Of a stretch of DNA of 32,651 nt, positions 18,601-30,600 are shown piece after piece; position 1 is the first letter of the stretch; each line of letters starts with the position of its first letter. The position numbers were made by a program, and so were the translations under genes. The notes beneath the pieces are model-generated. The model was given only the letters and a program-made list of their open reading frames with translations, had not been told where the DNA came from and ran no database searches. The DNA comes from Azolla pinnata (taxonomy: Eukaryota > Streptophyta > Polypodiopsida > Salviniales > Salviniaceae). Where the stretch lies: positions 1 to 32,651 of the forward strand of contig JBBBWG010002737.1 of NCBI GenBank assembly GCA_037176905.1. The letters run 5' to 3'.

Positions 18601-21600
18601 TCGATAATTATGGTTTCCTATGATTGTGTTTTTGGCTTATTTCTTTAAAACTATTTAGCAAAAGTGCAATGAAAATGTTTATTCTGCATGTAAAATGCCA
18701 TCATCATAGCTTCTGGGAGCTGTAATTATTGATGTTCTCCAGCATTTTCATGTATTAGAGGCTTAGAGGAATGAAAGTTTCTGAAATTTCTCTAATCGAG
18801 AGTATTGGGTTTCCTAAGAATTGAAAATTTTGTTGTGTATGTTTGAATGGATAAATTTTGAGTACCAAGATAAAGTTAGACCTCTATTTGGATGCATTTG
18901 ATTTGAGAGAGAATGTGTTTAAAAAAACCCAGAAAGGAAAAAAATAAAATAAGGAAAGTAACTTTTCAGTGTTTAGGTTATTTCAGTTTTACTTTCTTAG
19001 CAAATGGTTTCTTATTGTCAACACATCAGTTTATGTTTTAGAGTTTTTCCACTAAGTAATAGGGCATTAATTTACTATATTTCTGTGTAATGAGATGCAT
19101 TTTTCAAAATTACTCAATATTGAATCCCTACAATGCTATATGTATTCTTGAATTCATGGTTCCTTGCATGTTCAATCAAGGCACTGGTCATGATTATTCA
19201 GCTTCTGGTCTTACAGCAGGGGACTCGCTCCTCATTTGCGTTCTGTGATGGGGGCATGGTGGGTATCTCAATTTGATCCAGTCAGGGAAGTCTCTGCAGC
19301 TGCGCAACAGTCTTTCCAGGTATTGTTAAGGAAAATCTTTCCCTATGATGATTTTGTGTACAGCCAATAGTTTTCCTTCACAAACTAGAAAGAAAGATAT
19401 ATTATGAAACAAAATGTACTGTCGTTGAGAATATCAAACCAAACAAACGTTCAAGGTTTTGAACTCATAGTAGCCGGAAGTTTTACCTTCCAAAGATCCT
19501 GCATGTAGATATCCTTGAAGCAACGGAAGTACCTTTGATGGCAGGAGAAAATTTTTGAAGTTTGGGAGACGACGGATAGGATATATATCTGCAACTCCCT
19601 TTGCTTTCTTGGTATCACTCTTGTGTAGCCCTTGATTGATTTAGAGTATCTGAGGGAGAGATGGAGGTAAAATAGTTTTGTAAGGGTCTGTTTGTGATAA
19701 GCTTGGGTAGCTACATTTCTGAATTGTGTTGCTCAAGTTCCAGTATGAACAGTCCCAAGCACTGTTTGTATTTGTATTTGATCAACTTGCGTAGTGGGCT
19801 GAACCCTTGTTTGAGGACAGAAGGTAACTCCTTATTTATAGAAAATACCATAATGGCAACATTGTGTTCTTCCATTTCCACTCCTTGCAGGCACAATTGA
19901 CAAATTCTTTCCTCCATAGGTGTGCGGGCATATATACCTATGATGATGTCTTGCTAATGGAGAAAGTTTGGAGCTCCTATTACTGTATGTAGCACATGCA
20001 ATAAATGGAATTTCACATAATAGGGGCTAATAATGATGAATAAATATTCCATCATGTGCAAAATGAGTGGCATATATTGGACCATCTTTGTTCTTGAGAT
20101 ATGATGGGTGATCTAGGTTCTTCACTACCCAATTAGGTTGTATATTTAGTACCATTCTATTCGTTACCATTTGTTCTATTCATACTTTGGTTGGATCAAT
20201 TGAAACTGTATTTGTATGAGAGTAGTGCCATGTAATCCAATATTAGAGGCCTTTGTTTCCAGAAGTCTCAAAGCCAATGGATACCAATCAACATAAACAT
20301 TTTCCTCAATGACTATCGCGGAAACTCCCTGTCGTTTTCTGCTTACCATATGGACAGTTACTGAAACTAAATGTCTCTCTAGATTTGTCCAGCTATATGA
20401 TTTTCGAAGACTGAGGCTCCAAATTTCTGAAGTAGTGTTATCAGGTAACTACTTATTCAAATTTGACTTTTCAAGAGCAGCACAAGCTCCATATCCAGGA
20501 GAAAGTCGAGCTTATGCTGCTTCCATTATGGAGAATTTAGGGCTTATAAATATGCAAGATTGGAATGCACATTTGCAAGTGTGTCTTCCCAAGAAAATTC
20601 TAGTCCAGATCTTGCCTCGGATTCTTAAACACTATCTCCATAAGTCTTATCAAGAGTCTGATATTTGTCAAGACAATTTTTGGATGTGTTTGAAAGTACC
20701 ATGTAGCCCCTCCAGAGAGTTGACTGTTCCAGGTTGGCCAGCAGCAATACCAAGGATTCACTAGATCAAGTTATCAACGGCCCCCGTCCATCATTATCTT
20801 GGGTATTCCAAAGTAACCTATTAATAATTATTCTCACCTTTTGGTGGCTAGTACCTTCTTTTCCTAGCAACAACTGATGCAGTTCTGCTTCAAATTTTAG
20901 TCAAGTGTGATTACTTTTTTGTTCTCGTAAGGCGTTGGAGGTTTCTGTTACTTATTTGTGGGCACAAATTCCTTGTATTACTTCTTCACATTGCAAGCAT
21001 TACCCTGGACCATCACATTCCACACATCAACTACTGTACATGCCTTTACCCTGCCTGGGTACATTGCAACTGTGATGAGGGAAAATTCATTTGTCTCCAT
21101 ATAGTGCAATGAAGTTGATAGCTCCTATATAATTTTCTCTAGAGATGCAGAAGGATCCAAATCTGAACATGCTTCTAGCTGTCTCGTGAGTAAAGTGGTT
21201 TTCCGGGTTTCTGTTTTGGCTTTCAGCATATGCAGCAGGGTAACAATTCTTGATGGAGTTGTCAATGAGACCTGGGTGTATCCTCCATCTAGACTGATTA
21301 ATAAGTTTGTTTTTAGAACTCTGGAGAAACTAAGGGATGTTTGCTCTTTTAAGCTCTCCTTTTCTAGGTTGATGAAATGCAAACTGAGGAGTACCTTGTT
21401 TTTCACAAAGTAACTAGTAAGGACGGATATGCGAGATAAGCTTCTCTATGGAAACAATTCACTCATTAGTTTGAATCCAAAAAGGAAGTATCTTTTAGCA
21501 TATCCTAAAGTAAAAAATGTTTGCTAATCGTTAGAGCTAAGAGTGAAGTGTTCCCTCCGCATGTCGATTATTATTTACTTCTTCCCTCCACATATTGATT

Positions 21601-24600
21601 ATTATTTACTTCTGTTCTTTTATATAGTCATGTATGTTTTCCAGATTGCATTCCAAGAGCCAGCAAAAAGACTGGATGCATTAATGTTCTGTGCTAATGA
21701 GGTTCTCATGCACATTGATGCTTTGCTCAAGTTTTCACCCCACACCATTGCAGATAAATCGACTCCCATTGAAGAGTCAACTAAGATCTATGAACAAGTA
21801 AGCTACTTTTGTTTTAGAAAATATCTGCATTCAGTTGAAAACAGAATGTCTACAATTATGTCTGGAAAATAAGTCCCTTCAACTCTACTATGTCAAAGCT
21901 GATGCATATATGTGCTCGTTTACATGTATATGCCCCAAAAGTTGAAGGCAGTGTCTAAACCATTTGCAGATTTTTTATTATCTATTCTGCAGCTTATCTC
22001 TTCTGCTCTCCTGGCACTGTCCACTTTTCTAGACGTCATTTTATCTAAGAAGAGCTCTGTTCCAGCAGTCGGTACTGAACCAATGACACATAAGAAGATT
22101 GCTGAAAAATTAGCAGAGGTTGATGATCTTGCAAGAAGGCTTTATGTGAACCATAAGTATTTTCAGGAATTCATAAAGTCAAAGAGTTCTCAGATTCGCT
22201 GTGCCTCCTACCAGTCTGTTCGAGCCTTTGCCCAGAACCTTCCTGGTTTGTTTGCTGATAATGACTTGAAAACTATTGCTGGCATTATTCTTGGGTCTTT
22301 CTCAGAGAAAGATCCATCCTGCTATACAGCTTTGTGGGATATGGTTCTACTTGTTAGCAAAGAATATCCTGAAGTTTGGGACACAACATGTGTGCGTAAG
22401 TTTGTGCTGCCAAGATTTTGGTCATTCTTACGACATCCAACACATGGATCTGCAAAAGTATCATACCCTTGTATTCTACCTCTTCTTTCATTGATTTCTG
22501 TAAACAGCATCAAGCCTGCCGCTGACTTCTTCAGTGAATTGTTTCTGAGTTTGTGGGCTGGACATAAACATCTTGTAGTGGAAGATGAAATCATTCTTCT
22601 AAGAACTATACAGGAATGTTTTGACTGGATTATCGAGAATTCGGAGAGGTGTTTTCTCTATTCTCTCTCTGTCTCTCTTGCTGTTGGTTTAGTGGTTTAG
22701 ATCATAGCATCAAAGACAAAAATTGAGAGAATCCAAGGTTTATCCTCACAAGAGGCTCAGGCCTTTCCCGTAGATCAGGTTCGGTCTCTCATGGACGTAT
22801 GTCCTTTTACCACTGAGTTCAATTCCATAGACTGGATTTGGTCTCATGTGGATGTAAACGGGCACCTGTCTTTGAGCTGGTCAAATTACTGAGTTATGTG
22901 AAAAGACTGAACTTGCTTTTATGATGTCTTTTTAATAGGTATGCAGTTAATGAAGAAATCTCAGTGGAGACCCTACAATACTTCATGGTCAGCAATGTTC
23001 TGTTAGAAATACTTTTCAAAAGTTATGCTCGTGGTGAGTTGTCATTAGCTTCAGAAACTACAAAGGATGGAAGTAGTAATCATTTGAGGAAAATTCATGC
23101 AAATCCTGCAAAGGAAGGCATCACAAGTCAAAAGTTTTCTTACCAATTTTTGGAGAACATCAGGGTGTGTATAACTGAGATCTTGGTAACACTAACTGGT
23201 CGGAAGATTGATCTGGTGAGAGCATTCTGGGAGCCATTTCTGAATGTCTGTTTGGATGCTATCAGTACTGAAGCTGAACAGCAGGAAAGTGGAAAAAGTT
23301 TTGGATGTATAAATAGAATATCTGAATTTTTGTTTCATCTTGGCAAATCATGGCCCTTAATTGATGCACAAAAATCATGTCTGATGGCTCATGCAGTGAG
23401 GCCTTTAGTGGAGAAGCTCTTTCCAATAGTAAAATCTATGGTATGGAAAGCTTAAATTTCTTTATTTAGAACCATGTATTGTCATGTCTTACACATTGTG
23501 ATTGAATATTGCAGGAGTATAATGATGTTGTACGACTCTTAGCAAAAGTTGTATCTGTTTACGGGCCATTTTCTTTTCCTGTTAAGAAGCTGTATCACAC
23601 TGATAGATCATCTGGTGACAAACAAAGTGGGTCTGAGACAGAAGACGAGGATATTGTTTCCATGTCATCATTTTTGAAGGAAGAGTTGATTCCATGGTGC
23701 TTGGATGCTTCTAGTAAATCTTATGAAGTGAAAATTGATCTTCTGCTATCCTTTTTTGAATATGAACAATTAAATGATATGTGGAGTTCAGCACTTTCCT
23801 ATGCAGCTAAACTGGGAGATGCGTCAGATGCAACTGAGTGGATAAATGATGGAAAGTTAGCTGTATTAGCCTCCTTTACAGAGAAGTTTCGGATGAAATT
23901 CTATGACTTGAATGACAGTGATGTTTCCAGTGACAATACTAAGCCATCTATTCAATGGGACCTGACAAATTTTGATACAGCAGCATTGGTGGTTGCAGGC
24001 AGTCTTTCTTTATCCAACCCTTCCTCTGTATTGTTTTTGAGGTTTGTGTGAACCTCAGATTTTAAAGTCGGTTTATGGCTTCTGGTTTCTACCTTAATTT
24101 TTATTTCTTAGGTTTAGGTTTCTGTTCATGTCTTTTGCTTCTGAATGGTCCACTAATGATTGTTTAATTGATTGTAATCCCAGAATTTTTGTTATTTATT
24201 AGCTTCTTTTGTTGGCTGTTTTTTTCTCTATTCTCCAACAAGTAAAGGGCATTATTACAAAGCACTGAAGGTGCCCCCCAGCTTTGGAGATCTTGTCTTA
24301 CAATGGCCCATTGTATATAAAATGCATGATCAGAAAGCAGACTCTGTGAGCTCTACTCATTTGAGGTCGAAAGGGAGTAGGAAAAATATCTTGCTAGCCA
24401 TTTTTCTTTGGAAACCAGGGGAAGATATCGCTATCTTTTACAGAAATCTTTAGAACATATGAAAGATCAAAACTTTGAGGATCCTCTATAAAAAATTTGG
24501 GACCAATAGAAAATTATGAGGGGAATGCATGATAATAGGATATCTAGTGAGGGACATACAGAGACCCCTCATTCAGTGCATTGGCCATGTTAGCCTCTTG

Positions 24601-27600
24601 AAACATTTTATTATTCACTTTGTCTTGGAATGATTTTGTGATTGTTCTTCAATGTCCAGGACCTGTACATCCTAGGCACCACATTTCCTTTTTCCTGCAG
24701 CAATGGACCACCTTTGCCTATTTTCTTGACAATATAATGGAATATAAAGACTGAAACATTTGTCAATCTTGTTGCTTGAAATCAGGACCTCATCACAAAA
24801 GAATCATCACAAGCACCTCAAGCACTATCATCCCCCCTTCAAATGCTACCCAAGCTAGCCATCAATCACAAGAGTTGCAGTAGATCAAGTAATATCATTT
24901 TATTGTGCATATGGCTTTGAGCGTATTGATCATATACAACTTTTAGTGATTGTTACTGAAGTTATTTTCCGCATCAATCAGCCTGTGATCTATGTCTTGC
25001 GGATGCTTCCTGGCTTTTCAAGCCATTCCAATTCATAGTGAAATGTTGCCAACAGGCCTACATTTCACACAAACCAGGGGATTTTCAATGCTTGCCTTAA
25101 GGATTGCCAATTCATATCGCCTGAAGTTGTAGAGCCTACCACCAGAATGCAGACATAGTTTCAATGAACTTCCGTGGTTTAATCAACCTTTCCTGGTGTC
25201 CATGCCATAGGTAACACTCTTTTGGCCCAACTGCAAATCTATTTAGGAGAGGATAGTTATGGAAAAACATGTTTTGTTTTTCATTATGATCTTATTAATG
25301 GTATGCCATCATCCATGCTACCAATGGAATGGAAATGGGAAAATTGATGCACACTTTTATGTCAATGTGATGTAAATTGCTGTAGTTCATTCAGGTTTTG
25401 CTCAAGCTTTGGTTTTCTATCAACTAAAAAAGCTTTCACCTTCCACTTAAAATGGTAGTTAGTTTATGTAGTGATGCATAGGTTGTTCGACATGGTCTGA
25501 GGAGTGTCTTTCTATATTCATGGAGCTTCTACCACTTTCTGCAGAAATGTACTGGGGGGGTTCCAAAGGAAGCAATCGGGCCCAATGGTTTCAAAAGATA
25601 TAACAGAGAAAGTTCTTAGGTTTCTTCTACAAAGGATGCTTAAAATATTTGTGGATTCAGAGAGAGACTGGTTACAGCATTCTGCATTGTGCATTCTAAG
25701 GCCAGAAGTTGAGCTATTGCTTCCTGATGCCAACAAACAACAAACTATGGCTTTGGCTTGTACTTCTGCTCGGGTGATTTGCGGAAGTATCTTTTCTCTG
25801 GAATTCATTGACAATCTTGAGATAGGGTCGAAGATAGTTGCCTCATTCTTTTGTATGCGCTGGGCTTATGGATTTTCCTCAAGTAAGGAGGAAGAGGGGC
25901 AAAGTGAGGTTGAAAGTGAAGCTGGTGATGCTAGTGAGGAAAATTATATGAATATGAATTTAAACAGTGGAGATGAAGGTTCATCATATCAAGATAATTC
26001 TCATCCTCTTTCCGGAGCTAACCGTGAGGAGATTGGAAACGTGATACATGAAATCTCTTCATTATTCAAGAATTTTAGAAATCTGAAATGTCCCACCCGG
26101 TCTCAGGTCCAGAGGCTGTTGGTTCAGTTCATTCACTATGAAGTATTTGATGGGACCTCTGACATTTCACAAATGACATCTGCTTGTGGACACTGGGTGT
26201 TATACACGATGGATCAACTTTGTATTTCTGGTGAAGAAACAGAAACATTTCTGGATATGCTGTTGGAGGTAGCAAGTTCATGCTTTTTATTTACTTCATT
26301 GACCAAGAGCATCACCATGGCTCAGGTGATATATATGTGCTAATGTAGATAAGATCCTTCAATTGCATATATACCTCATTGGTAGTGAGCCATAGGCTCC
26401 ACCAATGTATGTGACATAATTATCAAGGTGAACGGACTTCTTTCCCTTGAAAATTATGTCAGGCAAGACATGTGCTAAGGAATTATTTTCCTTTCTTAAG
26501 ACACAATTTGTTTAAATTGTCTCTTAAGAATACTATTGTTCCCAGTTACTTTACATAGGCGGTGTACTTGTCTGCAATTTGACCTGGTTTCAGTTTTACG
26601 ACTCAATATAATACATGCCATGTTTGAAATACATTTTTCGTCCAATTGGTTTTGTGGGTTTATCAACTTGATCTGCCATTGCAATAAACTCTTTCAGGGC
26701 AGGGATGGAACTGTGATGGAATTGATAAAATTTTTTCTAGTTGATATCAATTCCTTTATTCTAAAGGTGTTTTCAATTATTAGTCACTTCTTTCAGTGCA
26801 TACATACTTGAGTGTGATTGGCTGTTTATGCTTTAGATCCAAAGGAATGTCCTTGAAATATGCAGAGTGTATACTGTATACAACTGTGCATTGTGGCCAC
26901 GGTGGTAAGAAGAATTAAAATGATTTGTACTTCCAGGTACCACCTTATTATGCCATTTATAGAATAGCTTTAAATAATGGTCTTTGATATTTTAGGGTAT
27001 GCAGAGTCATCACCTTGATTTTCAAAGAATGTACTAATCATTTGAAAGAAACCATTCTCCATTGATATGAAAAACTATTAACTTTTTATACTGGTTATTT
27101 CTATGTCATGTTGGATTTATTACGTCTGAAATATAAGCTATATAACATGAATAAACTTTGTGATTTGCAGGAGGCTAAACACACTAGATTCATAGCCTTC
27201 ATTGATAGGTTGGGTTCACTTATCGGCTGGGAGCAACTAGTCGTTCATCCTATTCTTTCATCTCAAGTTAAAGACCTCACTACCAAGCCAGTACAAAATA
27301 AAATTTTGTTCCTTATTGAGCTGCTGTGTAGCTGGAGTTGGCCTGGAGGAAGGGCTCTGAATACGGTGATACCTTTCCTGGTTTCTTGTACAGACTCCTC
27401 ATTCAAAGAAAATATATTGAATGCTGTTATAGATTTATTATTTGAGTCAGCAGCTACAGGGAAATATATTTTAGAATTCAACAACAAATATTGGATGGGG
27501 CTGAATGAAGACATGGATGATGTTCAAGATCCTTTTTTACGAGCTTTACTAGCTGTTTTAAGTAGTATACTGATGAGTGGCAAAGCTGAATATGCAGAAA

Positions 27601-30600
27601 AGTTTTTCAAGCTGCTTGTAATTGATAAAGGTTTCTTAGAAGCTTCTCAGCTGTATAGCCAGAAAAATGTGATCCCCTTTGTATTGTCAATCATTGCACC
27701 AGTTATGCGTAAGCAGATGAGTTTATCAGCAGATGCAAACTATGCCTCCTTCAAAACGTTTTCCTGCAAATTAATGCATGCAGCAATTTCTTCCCCTCCT
27801 TTTGGTGGATGCGTTGAATCTATTACAGGTTGATATCTTGTTTTATGATTATTTTTCTTTTAAATGACACCAACGATTTTAACCTGATTAAGAGTCAACG
27901 CTGCAGATTTGCAGCATCCTTTGTGGACAGTAGTTGCGTGTTTCCCTCTTCATCCGGCTGGAGGTTCTGTATCTCTGATGACAGCATCTGCTGCTTTGAT
28001 CTCCTCTGAAGAGAGGGCATTATTAATGGATGTGTTACATAAGGAAGCTGCAGCGGGGTCTGTAGGAGGTTTTGTTACTCATGTTGCCAAACAGCAATTC
28101 CGGGATTATGGAAGGGGAAAAGATGCTAACCATGTACATCAAGAAGTCCTGGCAAGGTTATTGACTGTCACGGTGGCATACTGCTGGAAAGAATTTCAAC
28201 CTCGTGATTGGGTTCTTGTGATTAGTTGCATACGCACATGGCTAGAAGCTGCACTGTATGAAGCAGAAAGTTTTCTGCAACTTGTGACTGGAGAAATGAA
28301 TGATATGGAAAAGGCTTCATTTCTCTCCGATATTAATCAAAAGTTGAAAACTAAGGTTACAGAACCTGGGAGCAGAAGCGATCTAAGTTGGACAGCTGTT
28401 TTCTTATTCTCTTTAGTACGTGCAGTTGAACTGCCAACCTCAGCCGATTCTTTTATTTCTCTGAATCATTTAGAATCCAGCAATTGGGCCATAGCTAAGC
28501 GTAAAGATCTTAAATATATCCTACGCATTTTATTTGCAAATGGGATGACGGAATCCATCATAAAGGATTCTTATGATGGAGAAAGATTTAGTGAAACCAT
28601 CGCATTATCAAGGACTTCCAATAGTTATTTTTGGGAAAATGTCTCTGAGATTGTTTTGAGCATGTCTGATGAAGAGAAAAATGAAGCTGCACGTGATTTG
28701 AATATTTGGACTGTAGGGAGAGATTCTGTGAAAGCTCTTTATGCTCTATTGTTTTCATGCCATTCGATTGGAGCACTGCAACATGCTTCATATATTTTGT
28801 TAACAAGTTCAGTTTTCCAAGATTCTGCTATCACTTCTGAGGATCTCTCACTCTCTCAGCAACGGTCAGATGATGAAGTTCTAAATGTGGAAGTAGAGGA
28901 CAGGAAATCTGAACAGATCGCAAAGTTAAGGCATGAGCTGGCTGTTGTTTTGGAGACAAGAGCTACATTGATTGTTGAAAGCTCACTTTTGTCACCACTT
29001 CGGGTAATGTTTTTTGTGATCGTCTGATTCAATGTGAGGAATTATATATATGTGGGGTTTAAATTTTATGTGAAAATTACAAATTTATGTCGTTTCTCAT
29101 CGAGAGAATTCCTATAACATTTGATGCAGGTGAAATATTTTCTGGCTTGGGCAATATTTCTCAGATACCTCAGGTTGATATCAGTTTCATCATTGGGTGG
29201 AGAGAGACTAGTGCAATACGTTCAAGATGTATCTATTACTTGCACTCTACTTGATCTTGTGTTTCAGCACATTCAACTCAAGTCAGAAACAGGGTCTTCA
29301 AGGAGAAAGGAATCATTTGGTGTTTGGCAAGGTGACACGGAGAAGGTGGGAGAAGCTGCAAGAAGAGCTTGTGCTGTAGGTTCTGTCTCATTTGCAGTTG
29401 ATGGCTTGTGGCCATTAAGTGAAGGAACTATTTCTACCCTTGCCTCTGGTTTGTACGGCTTAGTACTGCAAGTGTTACCAGCATGCGTGAGAGTTTGGTT
29501 TACAGGACTTCGAGATCGGTCTCGAGCTAACCTGATAGAGCTATTTACAACAAAGTATTGTAGTTCACAACTACTGGATGAAGAGTTTTCACAGGTATTA
29601 TTTAAATTTTGTAGCCAAAGTATCTATTGCATTGTTATGAGTAGAAACATTAGAAATTAGCTCAGTTGTCATGCCTCACCATAATAACTGCCCCACCTGT
29701 TTCCTGTTCGTAATCTCAAGTCTCTTCTCTTCTGCAGTTGCTCATTTCAATGGCACCCATGCTAGATTTCTATGGATATGGTCTCCCTGTCCTATTGTAA
29801 TTTCTTTGTACAGCTCGTTACCCAAATATGATAGTTTTTCCTCTTAACAACAGAAAATCCCAGGTCTTGGACACTTCCTTGCTTAAGAATGAAACTGAAA
29901 TGAAATTAAGCACATCCTTGTATATTATGCATCGGTAGAAAATTTGTAGAGGATGGGTCATGGTTTCTGCAGGACATTAATACATTATCATTACTAAATG
30001 TGTTTCTTTTTCTATCTCTTAAGGCCCCTTGGGCTACTCCATTGCTAGGAAAGTATATTTTTCCTTTTTGTGCTCTTTTTCCTCTGCTTCAGCATGTTTG
30101 TAACCTCATATTATTATAGAATCTCCTTTCAGATAATGTAATAACTGGTTCAGTCAAGATCATTTCAAACATTTTAACAATATGTAACATTGCAGGTTCA
30201 TAAAACTATTTTGGGAGACGAAGCCTTAACAGTTAAAGCAAACCAAAATGTTGGTGAAATAACTGTTGTGTATAAGAAAGAGGAAGCAGGTATGGACATG
30301 TTGATCAGACTGCCAAAGTGCTATCCCCTTCGAGCTGTGGACATAGATTGTACAAGGCGCCTTGGAATTAGCGAGACAAGACTACGAAAGTGGATGCTAT
30401 CCATGGCTGCATTTTTAAGGAATCAGGTAGTTTAAAGTATGTATACTTCTACAAAGTTAAAGGAACTAGGTAACCAATAAAAGTTCACATTTACGACCAT
30501 TGGATACATGGGATGCGTCCACTAAATCTTAGCACTAATTGCATCTCTAGACTCACAAAGTAAACGTACTGCTCTTGGGCTATATTAAGAAACCTTTCTC

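Noticed and set aside
20309..20764. 151-codon ORF in LTN1 intron 6
   Set aside because: No recognised domain, lies inside an intron with matched phases, and composition does not stand out.
21125..21413. Opposite-strand ORFs in LTN1 intron 6
   Set aside because: Mutual shadows in non-coding sequence without recognisable domain.
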